Both the position numbers and the translations under genes were made by a program. This document shows positions 1 through 7,128 of a stretch of DNA of 10,296 nt, piece by piece (position 1 is the stretch's first letter; every line of letters begins with the position of its first letter). The notes under the pieces are model-generated. The model was not told the DNA's origin and did no database searches. It saw nothing but the letters and a program-made list of their open reading frames with translations. Location: positions 1-10,296 of the forward strand of contig CALVRQ010000039.1 of the NCBI GenBank assembly GCA_944358685.1, read 5' to 3'. The stretch is from an uncultured Bacilli bacterium. Lineage in GTDB: Bacteria; Bacillota_I; Bacilli_A; RF39; UBA660.

Positions 1-51
1 AACAAAAGTAACCAAATAAATTTGACAATTTTTTTACAAAAAAAGAAAGAA

Positions 52-2235
52 CTATTTTTCTTCCTTAACATCTTTCTTCTCTTTTTTATTTTCAGTATGT
101 TGACTAGCTTTTAAAACTTCTTTTCTAGATAAATTAAGCCTACCTTTCTTATCATAGCCAAGCGACTTAACTAAAATCTCATCACCAACTTTAACCATAT
201 CACTAGGTTTCTCAACCCTCTTAACATCTAATTGTGAAACATGTACTAACCCTTCACAACCTGGCCAAAGTTCAACAAAACATCCGAAATCTTCGACTTT
301 AACAACTTTTCCAGTATAAACTTTATCAGGTTCTACCTCACGAACAACGTCTTTAATTCTTCTGGCAGTCTCATCAATAATATCTTTATCAGTATGATAA
401 ATAACTACTCTACCATCATCTTCTAAATCAACTTTAACCGCATTAATATCATTAACTGAATTAACATGACTAGACTCCAAAATTATCTTCGTAATCATGT
501 CACCACCTTTACCAATGACATCTTTAATCTTATCTGGATTAATCATAAATGTCATCACCTTAGGCGCATACTGACTAACCTCTTTACGTGGCTCTTTAAT
601 AGCTCCAAGCATTACATCTAAAACTTGTAAACGAGCCTTCTTAGCTTGCTGTAAAGCTTCTTTTAAAATTTCTTTAGTAATGCCTTTAATCTTAATATCC
701 ATTTGAAGTGCACATACACCATCTTTAGTACCTGCAACTTTAAAATCCATATCACCTAAATGATCTTCCATACCTTGAATATCAGTTAAAATTGTATAAT
801 CATCCCCATGCGTAATTAAACCCATTGCAATACCAGCTACTGGCGCTTTAATTGGTACTCCTGCTGCCATTAAACTCATACATCCCGCACATATACTTGC
901 TTGTGATGATGAACCATTACTTTCTAATATTTCAGATACCACTCTTATCGTATAAGGAAACTCTTCTTCTGATGGAATAACTTGTAATAATGCTTTCTCA
1001 CCAAGTGCACCATGACCAATTTCTCTACGTCCAGGTGCCCCATATCTTCCAGTTTCACCAACTGAAAATTGTGGGAAATTATAATGAAGCATAAATCTTT
1101 TTGAATCCTCAAGTCCAAGTCCATCCAATATTTGATGTTCACCCAAAGCTCCTAAAGTAGTAACCGATAAACTTTGAGTTTGCCCTCTTGTAAATAAAGC
1201 TGAACCATGAGTTCTAGGTAAAAAATCAACACAAGCTGAAAGTGGTCTAATTTCATCCATTGCTCTACCATCTGCTCTAGTATGTTCTTTAACAACTATT
1301 TGTCTAAATAACTCATACTCTACTTCATTATAGATAATTACAAGTTTAGCTTTTAATTTTTCTAAATCATCTAAATGCATATCTTCATTTTCAGATTCAT
1401 ATTTACTAATTAAATTATCTTTAATTTCATCCAATTTTGCATACTTCTCTAGCTTATCTTTAATTCTAAGCGCCTTATCAATGTCATCTTTAATTAAATC
1501 AGTAACTTCTTTTTTTAAATCAGAAGTAATTTCTAATTTTTCATATTCCATTTTTTCTATGCCAATTTCTTTGACAATTGTATTTTCAAACTCAACTAAT
1601 TTTTTAACTGCTTCATGACCAAACATCAAAGCTTCTAGCATATCTTCCTCTTTAACTTCTTTAGCTGATGATTCAACCATATTAATAGCTTCTTCTGTTC
1701 CAGCAACAGTCAAATCAATATCAGAAATTTCAGCTTGCTCAGTCGTTGGATTAATAACAAACTCACCATTAACCCTTCCAATCTTAACACCAGCCACTGG
1801 TCCATTAAATGGAACCTTACTAATAGAAGTTGCAATAGATGAACCAAGTAATGCCGCAAGTTCAGGTGAATTATCTGGATCTACTGATAAAATAGTATTT
1901 ACTATCTGAACTTCATTTCTAAAATCATCTGGAAAAAGTGGTCTCATTGGTCTATCAATCATTCTAGCTGCGAGTGTTGCTGCTTCACTAGGTCTACCTT
2001 CTCTTTTGATAAAACCTCCAGGAATCTTACCTACAGAATATAATTTTTCTTGATAAAGTACCATTAATGGGAAAAAATCAGAAAGCAATCTTGCTTCTTT
2101 AGATACTACAACCGTCGATAAAACAACTGTGTCACCATATCTTACCAAAACGGCTCCATCAGCTTGTTTAGCTACCTCACCATTTTCAACAACTATTCGT
2201 CTCCCATAAAAATCCATTTCAAATGTTTTTTTCAT
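52..2235 (-). CDS. pnp: Polynucleotide phosphorylase (PNPase)
   Basis: PNPase is a trimeric 3'-5' exoribonuclease that degrades RNA phosphorolytically to nucleoside diphosphates and takes part in mRNA turnover in the cytoplasm. The 727-residue product has the full family layout: a first RNase PH domain (about 1-145), a helical linker (about 240-320), the catalytic second RNase PH domain (about 315-545), a KH domain (about 558-632, GKGG at 575-578) and an S1 domain (about 637-704). Phosphate and RNA contact motifs FTRGQTQ (348-354) and GRR (402-404) are present. So are the acidic residues D491, D495 and D497 in DHLGDMD, matching E. coli D486/D490/D492. The length is slightly above the usual 700-710 because of a charged Lys/Glu tail. 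The ATG is preceded by AAAGGGA (2244-2250). It lies 46 bp downstream of rpsO, the classic rpsO-pnp order, with a stem-loop between them. No convincing terminator is visible in the 51 bp after its stop. Confidence 0.98.
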   Translation of the reverse strand: MKKTFEMDFYGRRIVVENGEVAKQADGAVLVRYGDTVVLSTVVVSKEARLLSDFFPLMVLYQEKLYSVGKIPGGFIKREGRPSEAATLAARMIDRPMRPLFPDDFRNEVQIVNTILSVDPDNSPELAALLGSSIATSISKVPFNGPVAGVKIGRVNGEFVINPTTEQAEISDIDLTVAGTEEAINMVESSAKEVKEEDMLEALMFGHEAVKKLVEFENTIVKEIGIEKMEYEKLEITSDLKKEVTDLIKDDIDKALRIKDKLEKYAKLDEIKDNLISKYESENEDMHLDDLEKLKAKLVIIYNEVEYELFRQIVVKEHTRADGRAMDEIRPLSACVDFLPRTHGSALFTRGQTQSLSVTTLGALGEHQILDGLGLEDSKRFMLHYNFPQFSVGETGRYGAPGRREIGHGALGEKALLQVIPSEEEFPYTIRVVSEILESNGSSSQASICAGCMSLMAAGVPIKAPVAGIAMGLITHGDDYTILTDIQGMEDHLGDMDFKVAGTKDGVCALQMDIKIKGITKEILKEALQQAKKARLQVLDVMLGAIKEPRKEVSQYAPKVMTFMINPDKIKDVIGKGGDMITKIILESSHVNSVNDINAVKVDLEDDGRVVIYHTDKDIIDETARRIKDVVREVEPDKVYTGKVVKVEDFGCFVELWPGCEGLVHVSQLDVKRVEKPSDMVKVGDEILVKSLGYDKKGRLNLSRKEVLKASQHTENKKEKKDVKEEK

Positions 2236-2258
2236 ACTTCTTGTCCCTTTCTATGAAA

Positions 2259-2280
2259 AGACACTCTAAAAAGAGTGTCT
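2259..2280 (-). terminator. rpsO-pnp intergenic stem-loop
   Basis: On the minus strand an 8-bp perfect stem AGACACTC/GAGTGTCT with a six-base T-rich loop begins immediately after the rpsO stop codon. Only a short run, TTTTC, follows, so it is a weak or partial intrinsic terminator rather than a strong one. It ends 23 bp before the pnp start codon. In E. coli the equivalent interval holds the rpsO terminator and an RNase III hairpin used for pnp autoregulation. Whether this stem terminates, is processed or only protects the rpsO 3' end cannot be told from sequence. Confidence 0.6.
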
Positions 2281-2281
2281 A

Positions 2282-2551
2282 CTATTTTCTAAGTCCTAAA
2301 CTTTTAATAATTTCACGATATCTTGTAACATCTTTTTCTTTTAAATATTGTAATAAACTTCTACGTCTACCAACTTTTTTAAGTAATCCACGGCGTGAAT
2401 GATAATCGTGAATATGAGTTTTTAAGTGCTCAGTTAATTCTTTAATTTCTTCAGTTAAAATAGCAATTTGTACTTCAGCTGAACCAGTATCGCCATCTTT
2501 TCTAGCATACTTTTTAACTAACTTAGCTTTTTCTTCTTTACTCAAAGCCAT
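2282..2551 (-). CDS. rpsO: 30S ribosomal protein S15
   Basis: S15 is a primary 16S rRNA-binding protein that nucleates the platform of the small ribosomal subunit. The product is 89 residues, the standard bacterial length. It carries the family signatures: [11 protein letters not shown] near residues 20-30, the HSRRGLL segment at about 51-57, and a basic C-terminus. The start is fixed by a strong Shine-Dalgarno AAAGGAGG at 2560-2567, eight bases before ATG. The gene has a promoter and an approximately 80-nt leader of its own, with a helix that may serve as an S15 autoregulatory site. It is followed by a stem-loop and then pnp, as in many bacteria. Confidence 0.99.
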   Translation of the reverse strand: MALSKEEKAKLVKKYARKDGDTGSAEVQIAILTEEIKELTEHLKTHIHDYHSRRGLLKKVGRRRSLLQYLKEKDVTRYREIIKSLGLRK

Positions 2552-2586
2552 TTTCTTATCCTCCTTTACTAACGAATACGCTCATA

Positions 2587-2622
2587 TCTAAGTTAAAAAG
2601 ATGGAGTTCTTCAAAACCTAGA
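2587..2622 (-). promoter_or_regulatory. Candidate S15-responsive helix in the rpsO leader
   Basis: In the RNA, UCUAGGUU (2622-2615) can pair with AACUUAGA (2594-2587) to make an 8-bp helix whose fourth to sixth pairs are A-U, G-U and G-C. The 20-nt loop contains a smaller AAGA/UCUU stem. S15 is known to recognise an adjacent G-U/G-C step in 16S helix 22 and in several rpsO leaders, so this is a plausible feedback site. The pairing and the G-U/G-C step are visible in the sequence; the regulatory role is inferred. A second small stem, AGCG/CGUU, lies between this helix and the Shine-Dalgarno and also has a G-U beside a C-G pair. Confidence 0.45.
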
Positions 2623-2638
2623 AATAAGTACCACTAAT

Positions 2639-2667
2639 AATATACATTAAATTAAGTAAAAATGCAA
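2639..2667 (-). promoter_or_regulatory. Candidate rpsO promoter
   Basis: On the minus strand TTGCAT (2667-2662) and TATATT (2644-2639) are separated by 17 bp. The -10 matches consensus at 5 of 6 positions, the -35 only at 3 of 6. The predicted start near 2632 gives an approximately 80-nt leader before rpsO. It would let rpsO-pnp be expressed separately from cysS-truB. Confidence 0.5.
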
Positions 2668-2741
2668 GAAATTTTTAAAATTAAACATAAATAGCTAAAA
2701 AGTCAGACATTAATAAATCATTAGTATTTCATTTGTTTGTC

Positions 2742-3590
2742 CTAAAGCATAACCTCGATTTTCATATCGTCATTATCTTTCTTATAAATAGCAAGTTCTT
2801 CACCATTTTCATCTAAAAAAAGCACTCTATCAGAATAATTTCCTTTAACCTTACATCCATTTAATATTTTAAACTTAAGTTCATCAGAAACTATAACTTT
2901 ATCAATATCCAAAACATCTTTAATTTTTAAAAGTCTATAATTATCATTTCTAACATCTGTTAATGTATAAGCTTTTTCAATATCAAATACACCCTGTTTA
3001 GTCCTTGTTAAATTACTCATAGTTCCGATAACACCTAAATCAGCCAAAATATCTCTAATTAAACTTCTAATATAAGTACCTTTACTAACTAAACATTTGA
3101 AAATAAATTTATTCTTGTTAAACTCTAAAAGCTCTATTTTTTTTATAGTAACCTCTTTCTTAGGTAAAATAACATCTTCTCCACTTCTCGCATACTCATA
3201 AAGCTTTTTACCATTAACTTTCACAGCCGAATAAATTGGCACTTCCTGCATATAAGTCATTTCAAATTTTTTCAAAACTTTTAATAAATCATCTTTACTT
3301 ATATCACACACTTTTTCTTCTAACACATTGCCTTCTATATCTAAAGTATCCGTTCTAACCCCTAAAGTAACCTCCGCAATATATTCTTTTTCTCTAGCTG
3401 AAAGTAACTCATTTAACTTTGTATATCTATTTAAACAAATAACTAAAACACCAGTCGCTAAAGGATCCAAAGTCCCATTATGACCCACTTTTTTAGTTCC
3501 AAATAACTTACTTATTACATTAACCACATCTCTACTTGTATAACCTTTATCCTTATTTATAACTAAAATACCATTACTTTCTAACTTCAA
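2742..3590 (-). CDS. truB: tRNA pseudouridine(55) synthase TruB
   Basis: TruB converts uridine 55 in the T-loop of most tRNAs to pseudouridine. The 282-residue product begins with the family's GILVINKDKGYTS segment. It carries the catalytic motif HNGTLDPLATG with the nucleophile D42, the PIYSAVKVNGKKLYEYAR segment (about 118-135), and GTYIRSL (171-177) of the active-site floor. The start codon is TTG: no ATG lies nearby in frame, the Shine-Dalgarno AGAAGGA sits 7 bases upstream, and the next residues align with the usual N-terminus. The first 17 bp overlap the end of cysS in another frame, so translation is probably coupled. About 190 bp separate it from rpsO, with no clear terminator between. 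Confidence 0.96.
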   Translation of the reverse strand: MKLESNGILVINKDKGYTSRDVVNVISKLFGTKKVGHNGTLDPLATGVLVICLNRYTKLNELLSAREKEYIAEVTLGVRTDTLDIEGNVLEEKVCDISKDDLLKVLKKFEMTYMQEVPIYSAVKVNGKKLYEYARSGEDVILPKKEVTIKKIELLEFNKNKFIFKCLVSKGTYIRSLIRDILADLGVIGTMSNLTRTKQGVFDIEKAYTLTDVRNDNYRLLKIKDVLDIDKVIVSDELKFKILNGCKVKGNYSDRVLFLDENGEELAIYKKDNDDMKIEVML

Positions 3591-4971
3591 ATGTCGTTCC
3601 TTCTCTCGTATCTTTAATTACAATATTTTTAGAAAGTAATTCATCTCTAATCGCATCGGCTAAAACATAATTTTTTTCTTTTTTAGCTTTATTTCTTTCT
3701 TCAATTTTACTTAAAACATACTCTTCTAAATCTTTAGAAATTTTCTCATCTTCAAGTAAAGAAAGTGAAAGTACAGAATCAAAATCCTTAATCAAATAAA
3801 ATTTTGAACTATTATTCAAATCACTTTTAATAACATCGTACAGTGTAGTAAGCATCATTGATGTATTCATATCATTAGAAAATGCCTCTTTAAACCTATC
3901 TTGATATTCTAAAACCTTATCATACTCTATCTCACCATCTAAATTATCCTTAATATTCTTAACTCTTCCCTTTAATTTATTATAAGCATTAGTGGCCATA
4001 TCTAAACTCTCTAAACTATAAACAAGCACTTTTCTATAATGTGACTGTAAGCAAAAATAACGATAAACTACCGGATCATAACCTTTTTCAATCAAACTGT
4101 TCAAATCCTTAGAATCACCTTTAGATTTACTCATTTTACCAGATTTATCATTTAAAAATTCCATATGAACCCAGTAATTACACCATTTATGGCCTAAATA
4201 ACACTCAGATTGAGCAATTTCATTTGTATGATGTGGAAATATATTATCAACTCCACCACAATGAATATCCAAACGCTCACCTAAATTTTGTATTGCAATT
4301 GCCGAACACTCAATATGCCATCCTGGATACCCATAGCCAAACGGGCTTTCCCACTTAAGTTCTTGATCTTTAAATTTAGAATTCGTAAACCAAAGTCCAA
4401 AATCAAAAGGATTTCGTTTATTATGATCAACATCTACATCATCACGAACCGCTAATAATAAATCATCTTTACTTCTTCCAGAAAGTTCATAATAATTCGG
4501 ATATTTAGAAGTATCAAAATAAATATTACCACCAGATTCATAAGCATAACCTTCATCAAGTAACTTACTAATCATTTTAATATAAAAATCTATATTTTCA
4601 GTTGCTGGACTAACTATCTCCGGCCTTTTAATATTAAGTCTATCTAAATCTTTAAAAAAAGCTTCCGTATAGAATTTAGCAATATCCAAAACCGATTTGT
4701 GTTCTTTCTTTGCCGCCGTCATTAATTTATCTTCACCAGTATCACTATCACCAGTTAAATACCCAACATCCGTAATATTCATACATCTTTTCACATTATA
4801 TCCTAAATATTTTAAACCCTTCTCTAAAATATCTTCAGAAATATAAGTTCGTAAATTACCAATATGTGCATAATAGTAAACTGTAGGTCCACACGTATAC
4901 ATAGTTACCATATTTTTATTATATGGAACAAAATCCTCAACTTTCTTTGTTAAAGTATTATATAATTTCAT
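3574..4971 (-). CDS. cysS: Cysteinyl-tRNA synthetase
   Basis: This class I aminoacyl-tRNA synthetase charges tRNA-Cys in the cytoplasm. The product is 465 residues, normal for the family. It has the HIGH-type motif HIGN (36-39) and KMSKS (279-283). The zinc-binding set is C27, C222, H247 and E251, equivalent to E. coli C28, C209, H234 and E238. The GWHIECSA and FPHHTNEIAQSE segments are typical, and the C-terminal helical and anticodon-binding part is present. The ATG is preceded by GAGGTGA. It appears to be the first gene of a cysS-truB transcript, from an extended -10 promoter about 27 bp upstream. No T-box leader was found, although many Bacillota cysS genes have one. Confidence 0.98.
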   Translation of the reverse strand: MKLYNTLTKKVEDFVPYNKNMVTMYTCGPTVYYYAHIGNLRTYISEDILEKGLKYLGYNVKRCMNITDVGYLTGDSDTGEDKLMTAAKKEHKSVLDIAKFYTEAFFKDLDRLNIKRPEIVSPATENIDFYIKMISKLLDEGYAYESGGNIYFDTSKYPNYYELSGRSKDDLLLAVRDDVDVDHNKRNPFDFGLWFTNSKFKDQELKWESPFGYGYPGWHIECSAIAIQNLGERLDIHCGGVDNIFPHHTNEIAQSECYLGHKWCNYWVHMEFLNDKSGKMSKSKGDSKDLNSLIEKGYDPVVYRYFCLQSHYRKVLVYSLESLDMATNAYNKLKGRVKNIKDNLDGEIEYDKVLEYQDRFKEAFSNDMNTSMMLTTLYDVIKSDLNNSSKFYLIKDFDSVLSLSLLEDEKISKDLEEYVLSKIEERNKAKKEKNYVLADAIRDELLSKNIVIKDTREGTTFEVRK

Positions 4972-4997
4972 CTTCTCACCTCATAACCTTATATAAA

Positions 4998-5006
4998 ATT
5001 ATATCA
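4998..5006 (-). promoter_or_regulatory. Candidate cysS promoter (extended -10)
   Basis: On the minus strand TGATATAAT is a perfect extended -10 element (TGnTATAAT). No good -35 hexamer is found 16-18 bp upstream, which extended -10 promoters can tolerate. The predicted start near 4991 leaves a leader of only about 20 nt, too short for a riboswitch. Confidence 0.6.
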
Positions 5007-5209
5007 CATAAATTTCCTTTTTTTCTCATTTTATCCATTTTTTACAATTATAATAAAACATAATTTATAACTATTTAGTTCTCATTTAAAAGTAACACAT
5101 ATTTTCTTACACCTTCAAACATTATATTAGCTTATACCATTATAATCATATTTAACTATCAATTTTAAATAACCACTTCCGCTATAAATTTTTTTAATAA
5201 AGATTCTTT

Positions 5210-5254
5210 AAAAAGTGATGGTATTAGTTTAATTTGGCATTCGCACCTTTTTTT
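5210..5254. terminator. Candidate bidirectional terminator-like stem
   Basis: Interrupted pairing joins AAAAAGTG (5210-5217) with CACCTTTTT (one bulged C), ATG (5218-5220) with CAT (5238-5240) and ATTA (5223-5226) with TAAT (5230-5233). Seven T follow on the plus strand and five T on the minus strand. It lies upstream of both flanking promoters, so it would act only as an insulator or as a relic. The pairing is imperfect, so the call is weak. Confidence 0.3.
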
Positions 5255-5371
5255 CTGCTATCTTATATTCTTTTATTTTATCACCCTAAACTTAAAAAAT
5301 TATTGTTTTTATATAGTTTCCTATACACTTAATTTCAAAACTATTTTATACTATCAAACTATAACGTAAAT

Positions 5372-5399
5372 TTGACATTTAAAAAAACCATGTTATAAT
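5372..5399 (+). promoter_or_regulatory. Strong consensus promoter of the unknown gene pair
   Basis: A perfect -35 TTGACA (5372-5377) and a perfect -10 TATAAT (5394-5399) are separated by 16 bp, with a TGT extension just before the -10. This is the best promoter in the window. AAACCATGT occurs at 5385-5393 and again at 5400-5408, bracketing the -10, and could be a repressor site. The expected start is near 5406, giving a leader of about 48 nt whose ends GTCTTT and AAAGAC can pair. Confidence 0.8.
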
Positions 5400-5453
5400 A
5401 AACCATGTCTTTTTTTGCTAATAAAACTTTAAAGACAAAGAAAGGAAATATAT

Positions 5454-6095
5454 ATGACAAATATTGAAACAAAAAAATTACATGAATTACAAAAATTAAT
5501 CGAAACAACAAATAAACAATTAATTAACCATGGTAATCATCAACATAAAACACAACTTAAATTAACGCAATCAGATAAAATCGCTTTTGCTTATGATTTT
5601 TATAATCTTATGGGAGATGTTAGTTTATTGGATATTTTAATCAATATTCCAAAAGACAACGAAACTTTAACAAGAAGTATTATAAAATTTATAATTAAAA
5701 GCAAATTATTAAAACCATATCCAAACACATCTCAATATACTCAAACTTTATCACAAAGCTTTTTTGACCAATTAAAAATGCACAACTTAAGCATCAAAAC
5801 TTTAATCAGTGAATATAATCACCAAAATTGGCTAGAACGTTTTGATGAAACCGCTATATTTGAGGAAACAAAAACAAAACATCCTTCATATCACATATAT
5901 TTAGATTCTAATAATAATCCTATTAAATTTGATAAAGATTTATCTACTAAAGTAAAACTAGCAATTATAGAGCAAGGCATTATCCCTGCAAGATGTATTG
6001 TTGAAGGTGCTTATAGTTATGTGGCAAAAGGTTCATTTGAAGAATATGTCAAAACAATAAAATCCAAAAAAGGAGTGAAAATAAATGGAAGATAA
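5454..6095 (+). CDS. Unknown protein, first of a paralogous pair
   Basis: I do not recognise this 213-residue protein. It has no signal peptide or membrane segment and is probably cytoplasmic. The N-terminal 40 residues are polar and helical-looking. A FAYDFY segment (45-50) begins a likely helical domain. The C-terminal half contains NWLERFD (125-131), an aromatic stretch with SYHIYLD (145-151), and IPARCIVEGAYSYV (177-190) with a single Cys at 181. The same landmarks recur in order in the next gene (FAYKYW, NWLSKYD, VPTAKCIV), so the two are diverged tandem paralogs. The start is supported by AAAGGAA upstream of ATG and by the consensus promoter. Its last 11 bp overlap the next gene, which implies an operon with translational coupling. 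No enzyme motif or DNA-binding motif could be assigned. Confidence 0.85.
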   Translation: MTNIETKKLHELQKLIETTNKQLINHGNHQHKTQLKLTQSDKIAFAYDFYNLMGDVSLLDILINIPKDNETLTRSIIKFIIKSKLLKPYPNTSQYTQTLSQSFFDQLKMHNLSIKTLISEYNHQNWLERFDETAIFEETKTKHPSYHIYLDSNNNPIKFDKDLSTKVKLAIIEQGIIPARCIVEGAYSYVAKGSFEEYVKTIKSKKGVKINGR

Positions 6096-6657
6096 TAAAA
6101 TTGTGAAAATAGAAGAAGTTTGTGATTTAATTAATAAATCCGTTATACCTAAACACAAAAAATTAAACAGAGTTCAACAAGTTAATTTTGCTTATAAATA
6201 TTGGAGTCAAAACTCTGAAGATATAACAGAATTATATGATTATTTAGCCAAAAATTATACAATACAAAATGAAAAATTAGCACATATCATCGGAGAATTT
6301 ATTAATAACCAACAAATAACTACCATCAGAAAATTTTCAAATTCATTTTATAACGGCAAATTAGAAAATATTTTAAATGCTACTGCCCAAATTAGAGAAA
6401 ATGGTAACTGGTTAAGTAAATATGATGTAGAAAGAGAATTTACTCCAAGTACAGCTTATAGATTCCCTACTATATATAGTTATCAAACTAAAACAGGCGA
6501 AACATTTACTATTGATAGAAATGCAGCAAGCAATATTTTAGGTATGTTAATAGATTCTAATGTTCCTACTGCCAAATGTATTGTCTTGAGTAGTTTCCCA
6601 TATTATGCAAATGATGATATGAATACTTATATTAAAAGTTTTCAAAAAAGAAAATAA
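6085..6657 (+). CDS. Unknown protein, second of a paralogous pair
   Basis: This 190-residue protein is also unrecognised. It aligns with its upstream neighbour at several landmarks: FAYKYW (35-40), NWLSKYD (108-114), an aromatic segment FPTIYSYQ (127-134), a GETFTID strand (138-144) and VPTAKCIV (160-167) with Cys 165. The N-terminal region is about 10 residues shorter and has an extra Cys at 13. No signal peptide or transmembrane segment is seen. The start has AAGGAG nine bases upstream, inside the end of the previous gene. The stop lies 5 bp before a strong terminator, so the transcript is exactly these two genes. Retention of both paralogs under one strong promoter suggests they act together, perhaps as a heteromer; that is inference. 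Confidence 0.85.
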   Translation: MEDNKIVKIEEVCDLINKSVIPKHKKLNRVQQVNFAYKYWSQNSEDITELYDYLAKNYTIQNEKLAHIIGEFINNQQITTIRKFSNSFYNGKLENILNATAQIRENGNWLSKYDVEREFTPSTAYRFPTIYSYQTKTGETFTIDRNAASNILGMLIDSNVPTAKCIVLSSFPYYANDDMNTYIKSFQKRK

Positions 6658-6662
6658 TCCTT

Positions 6663-6698
6663 AAACCTATAAAGTGTATTTAATCTTTATAGGTTTTT
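6663..6698 (+). terminator. Intrinsic terminator of the unknown gene pair
   Basis: A perfect 12-bp stem, AAACCTATAAAG (6663-6674) with CTTTATAGGTTT (6685-6696), encloses a 10-nt loop, and the T run at its end reaches five T (6694-6698). It starts six bases after the stop codon. Confidence 0.85.
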
Positions 6699-6716
6699 AA
6701 TTATCTAAATTATATT

Positions 6717-6760
6717 TTTTAACTTTAACATTTTTATCAGCTTCTATATTAACATTTATA
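6717..6760. repeat. 44-bp dispersed repeat, copy 1
   Basis: This block is repeated at 10051-10094 with one mismatch (C at 6741, T at 10075). Both copies lie just downstream of a plus-strand gene and its terminator. On the minus strand both copies read as an open frame encoding INVNIE(A/T)DKNVKVK followed by a stop soon after, without a start codon. They may be the 3' end of a shared lost gene or a small mobile repeat. Confidence 0.8.
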
Positions 6761-6810
6761 TCCGTTGCAGTTGATTATTAAACACACTATATTTTTAATC
6801 TTTAACGGAT
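6760..6810. repeat. Imperfect inverted repeat beside the 44-bp repeat
   Basis: ATCCGTT (6760-6766) pairs with AACGGAT (6804-6810), and inside it GATTA pairs with TAATC. No T tract follows closely on either strand, so it is unlikely to be a terminator. It directly abuts repeat copy 1 but is absent next to copy 2. Confidence 0.35.
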
Positions 6811-6883
6811 TTAATTACCAACTTTTTGTATTTATCACTTTAAAAATTTTTACTATTACAGAACAAATTCCTAGCAAAATAAA

Positions 6884-6905
6884 AACTAGATATTAATATC
6901 TAGTT
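6884..6905 (-). terminator. Terminator of tRNA-Met
   Basis: A perfect 10-bp stem (AACTAGATAT with ATATCTAGTT) begins 10 bp after the tRNA 3' end on the minus strand. The T-rich run TTTTTATTTT starts in the last bases of the stem and continues past it. It fits an intrinsic terminator for the single-gene tRNA transcript. Confidence 0.7.
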
Positions 6906-6915
6906 AAATACATAT

Positions 6916-6992
6916 TGGTAGCGAGAGGGGGATTCGAACCCTCGACCCTACGGGTATGAACCGTATGCTCTAGCCAACTGAGCTATCTCGCC
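6916..6992 (-). tRNA. tRNA-Met (CAT), elongator type
   Basis: The minus strand folds into a full cloverleaf of 77 nt with an encoded CCA end. The acceptor stem is GGCGAGA with TCTCGCT, including a G1-U72 wobble. The D arm is GCTC/GAGC, the anticodon stem is TACGG/CCGTA around loop TTCATAC (anticodon CAT), and the T arm contains GTTCGAATC. The initiator form is excluded because it has a C1-A72 mismatch and three G-C pairs in the anticodon stem. The start GGCG and end GCTACCA match Bacillus elongator tRNA-Met. A tRNA-Ile with lysidine at C34 also has CAT but usually a different acceptor stem. Confidence 0.93.
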
Positions 6993-7013
6993 ATAATCAA
7001 CACGAACAATATA

Positions 7014-7042
7014 ATGTTATCATATTTATTCATATTTGACAA
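7014..7042 (-). promoter_or_regulatory. Candidate tRNA-Met promoter
   Basis: On the minus strand TTGTCA (7042-7037) and TAACAT (7019-7014) are 17 bp apart, with TGA directly before the -10. The predicted start near 7007 leaves about 14 nt before the tRNA. Another possible hexamer pair, TTGTCA with TATAAA 18 bp apart, lies about 20 bp further upstream. Confidence 0.45.
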
Positions 7043-7101
7043 TATCTTTTCTACTTTTTTATAGATAATTTATCATAATAATGACAACACTATAAAATTC
7101 C

Positions 7102-7128
7102 AAAAAAAGAAAAAGGCTTTAAAGCCTT
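7102..7128 (-). terminator. Terminator of the distal NPKTG protein gene
   Basis: On the minus strand AAGGCTTTAAAGCCTT (7128-7113) forms a stem that overlaps the stop codon and is followed by TTTTTCTTTTTTT. The same structure follows the paralogous gene. Confidence 0.85.

Larger units (their letters stand above)
4972..5453. other. Divergent intergenic region, no gene
   Basis: This 482-bp stretch separates the minus-strand cysS operon from the plus-strand pair of unknown genes. It holds the cysS promoter at one end and the strong promoter of the gene pair at the other. In between is a structured, T-tract-flanked element at about 5210-5254. Minus-strand frames across 5180-5270 are short and broken by stops. 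One frame stays open for about 31 codons and ends at a TAA near 5173-5175 without a recognisable start or family, so it could be a gene remnant. No tRNA, CRISPR or T-box motif was seen. Confidence 0.6.

Noticed and set aside
1..51. Terminator after pnp
   Set aside because: The only hairpin is a run of T against a run of A with a two-base loop, which is too weak to call.
945..1142. 65-codon open frame inside pnp, another minus-strand frame
   Set aside because: It lies wholly within the catalytic domain of pnp, has no family features and is a shadow of the real gene.
2668..2741. Terminator after truB
   Set aside because: Only very short AT-rich pairings such as GACA/TGTC with long gaps are available; no stem is convincing.
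4972..5300. T-box riboswitch for cysS
   Set aside because: No TGGNACC-type T-box core is found on the minus strand, and the likely promoter leaves a leader of only about 20 nt. A vaguely T-box-like string at 5210-5254 is on the plus strand and deviates from the core.
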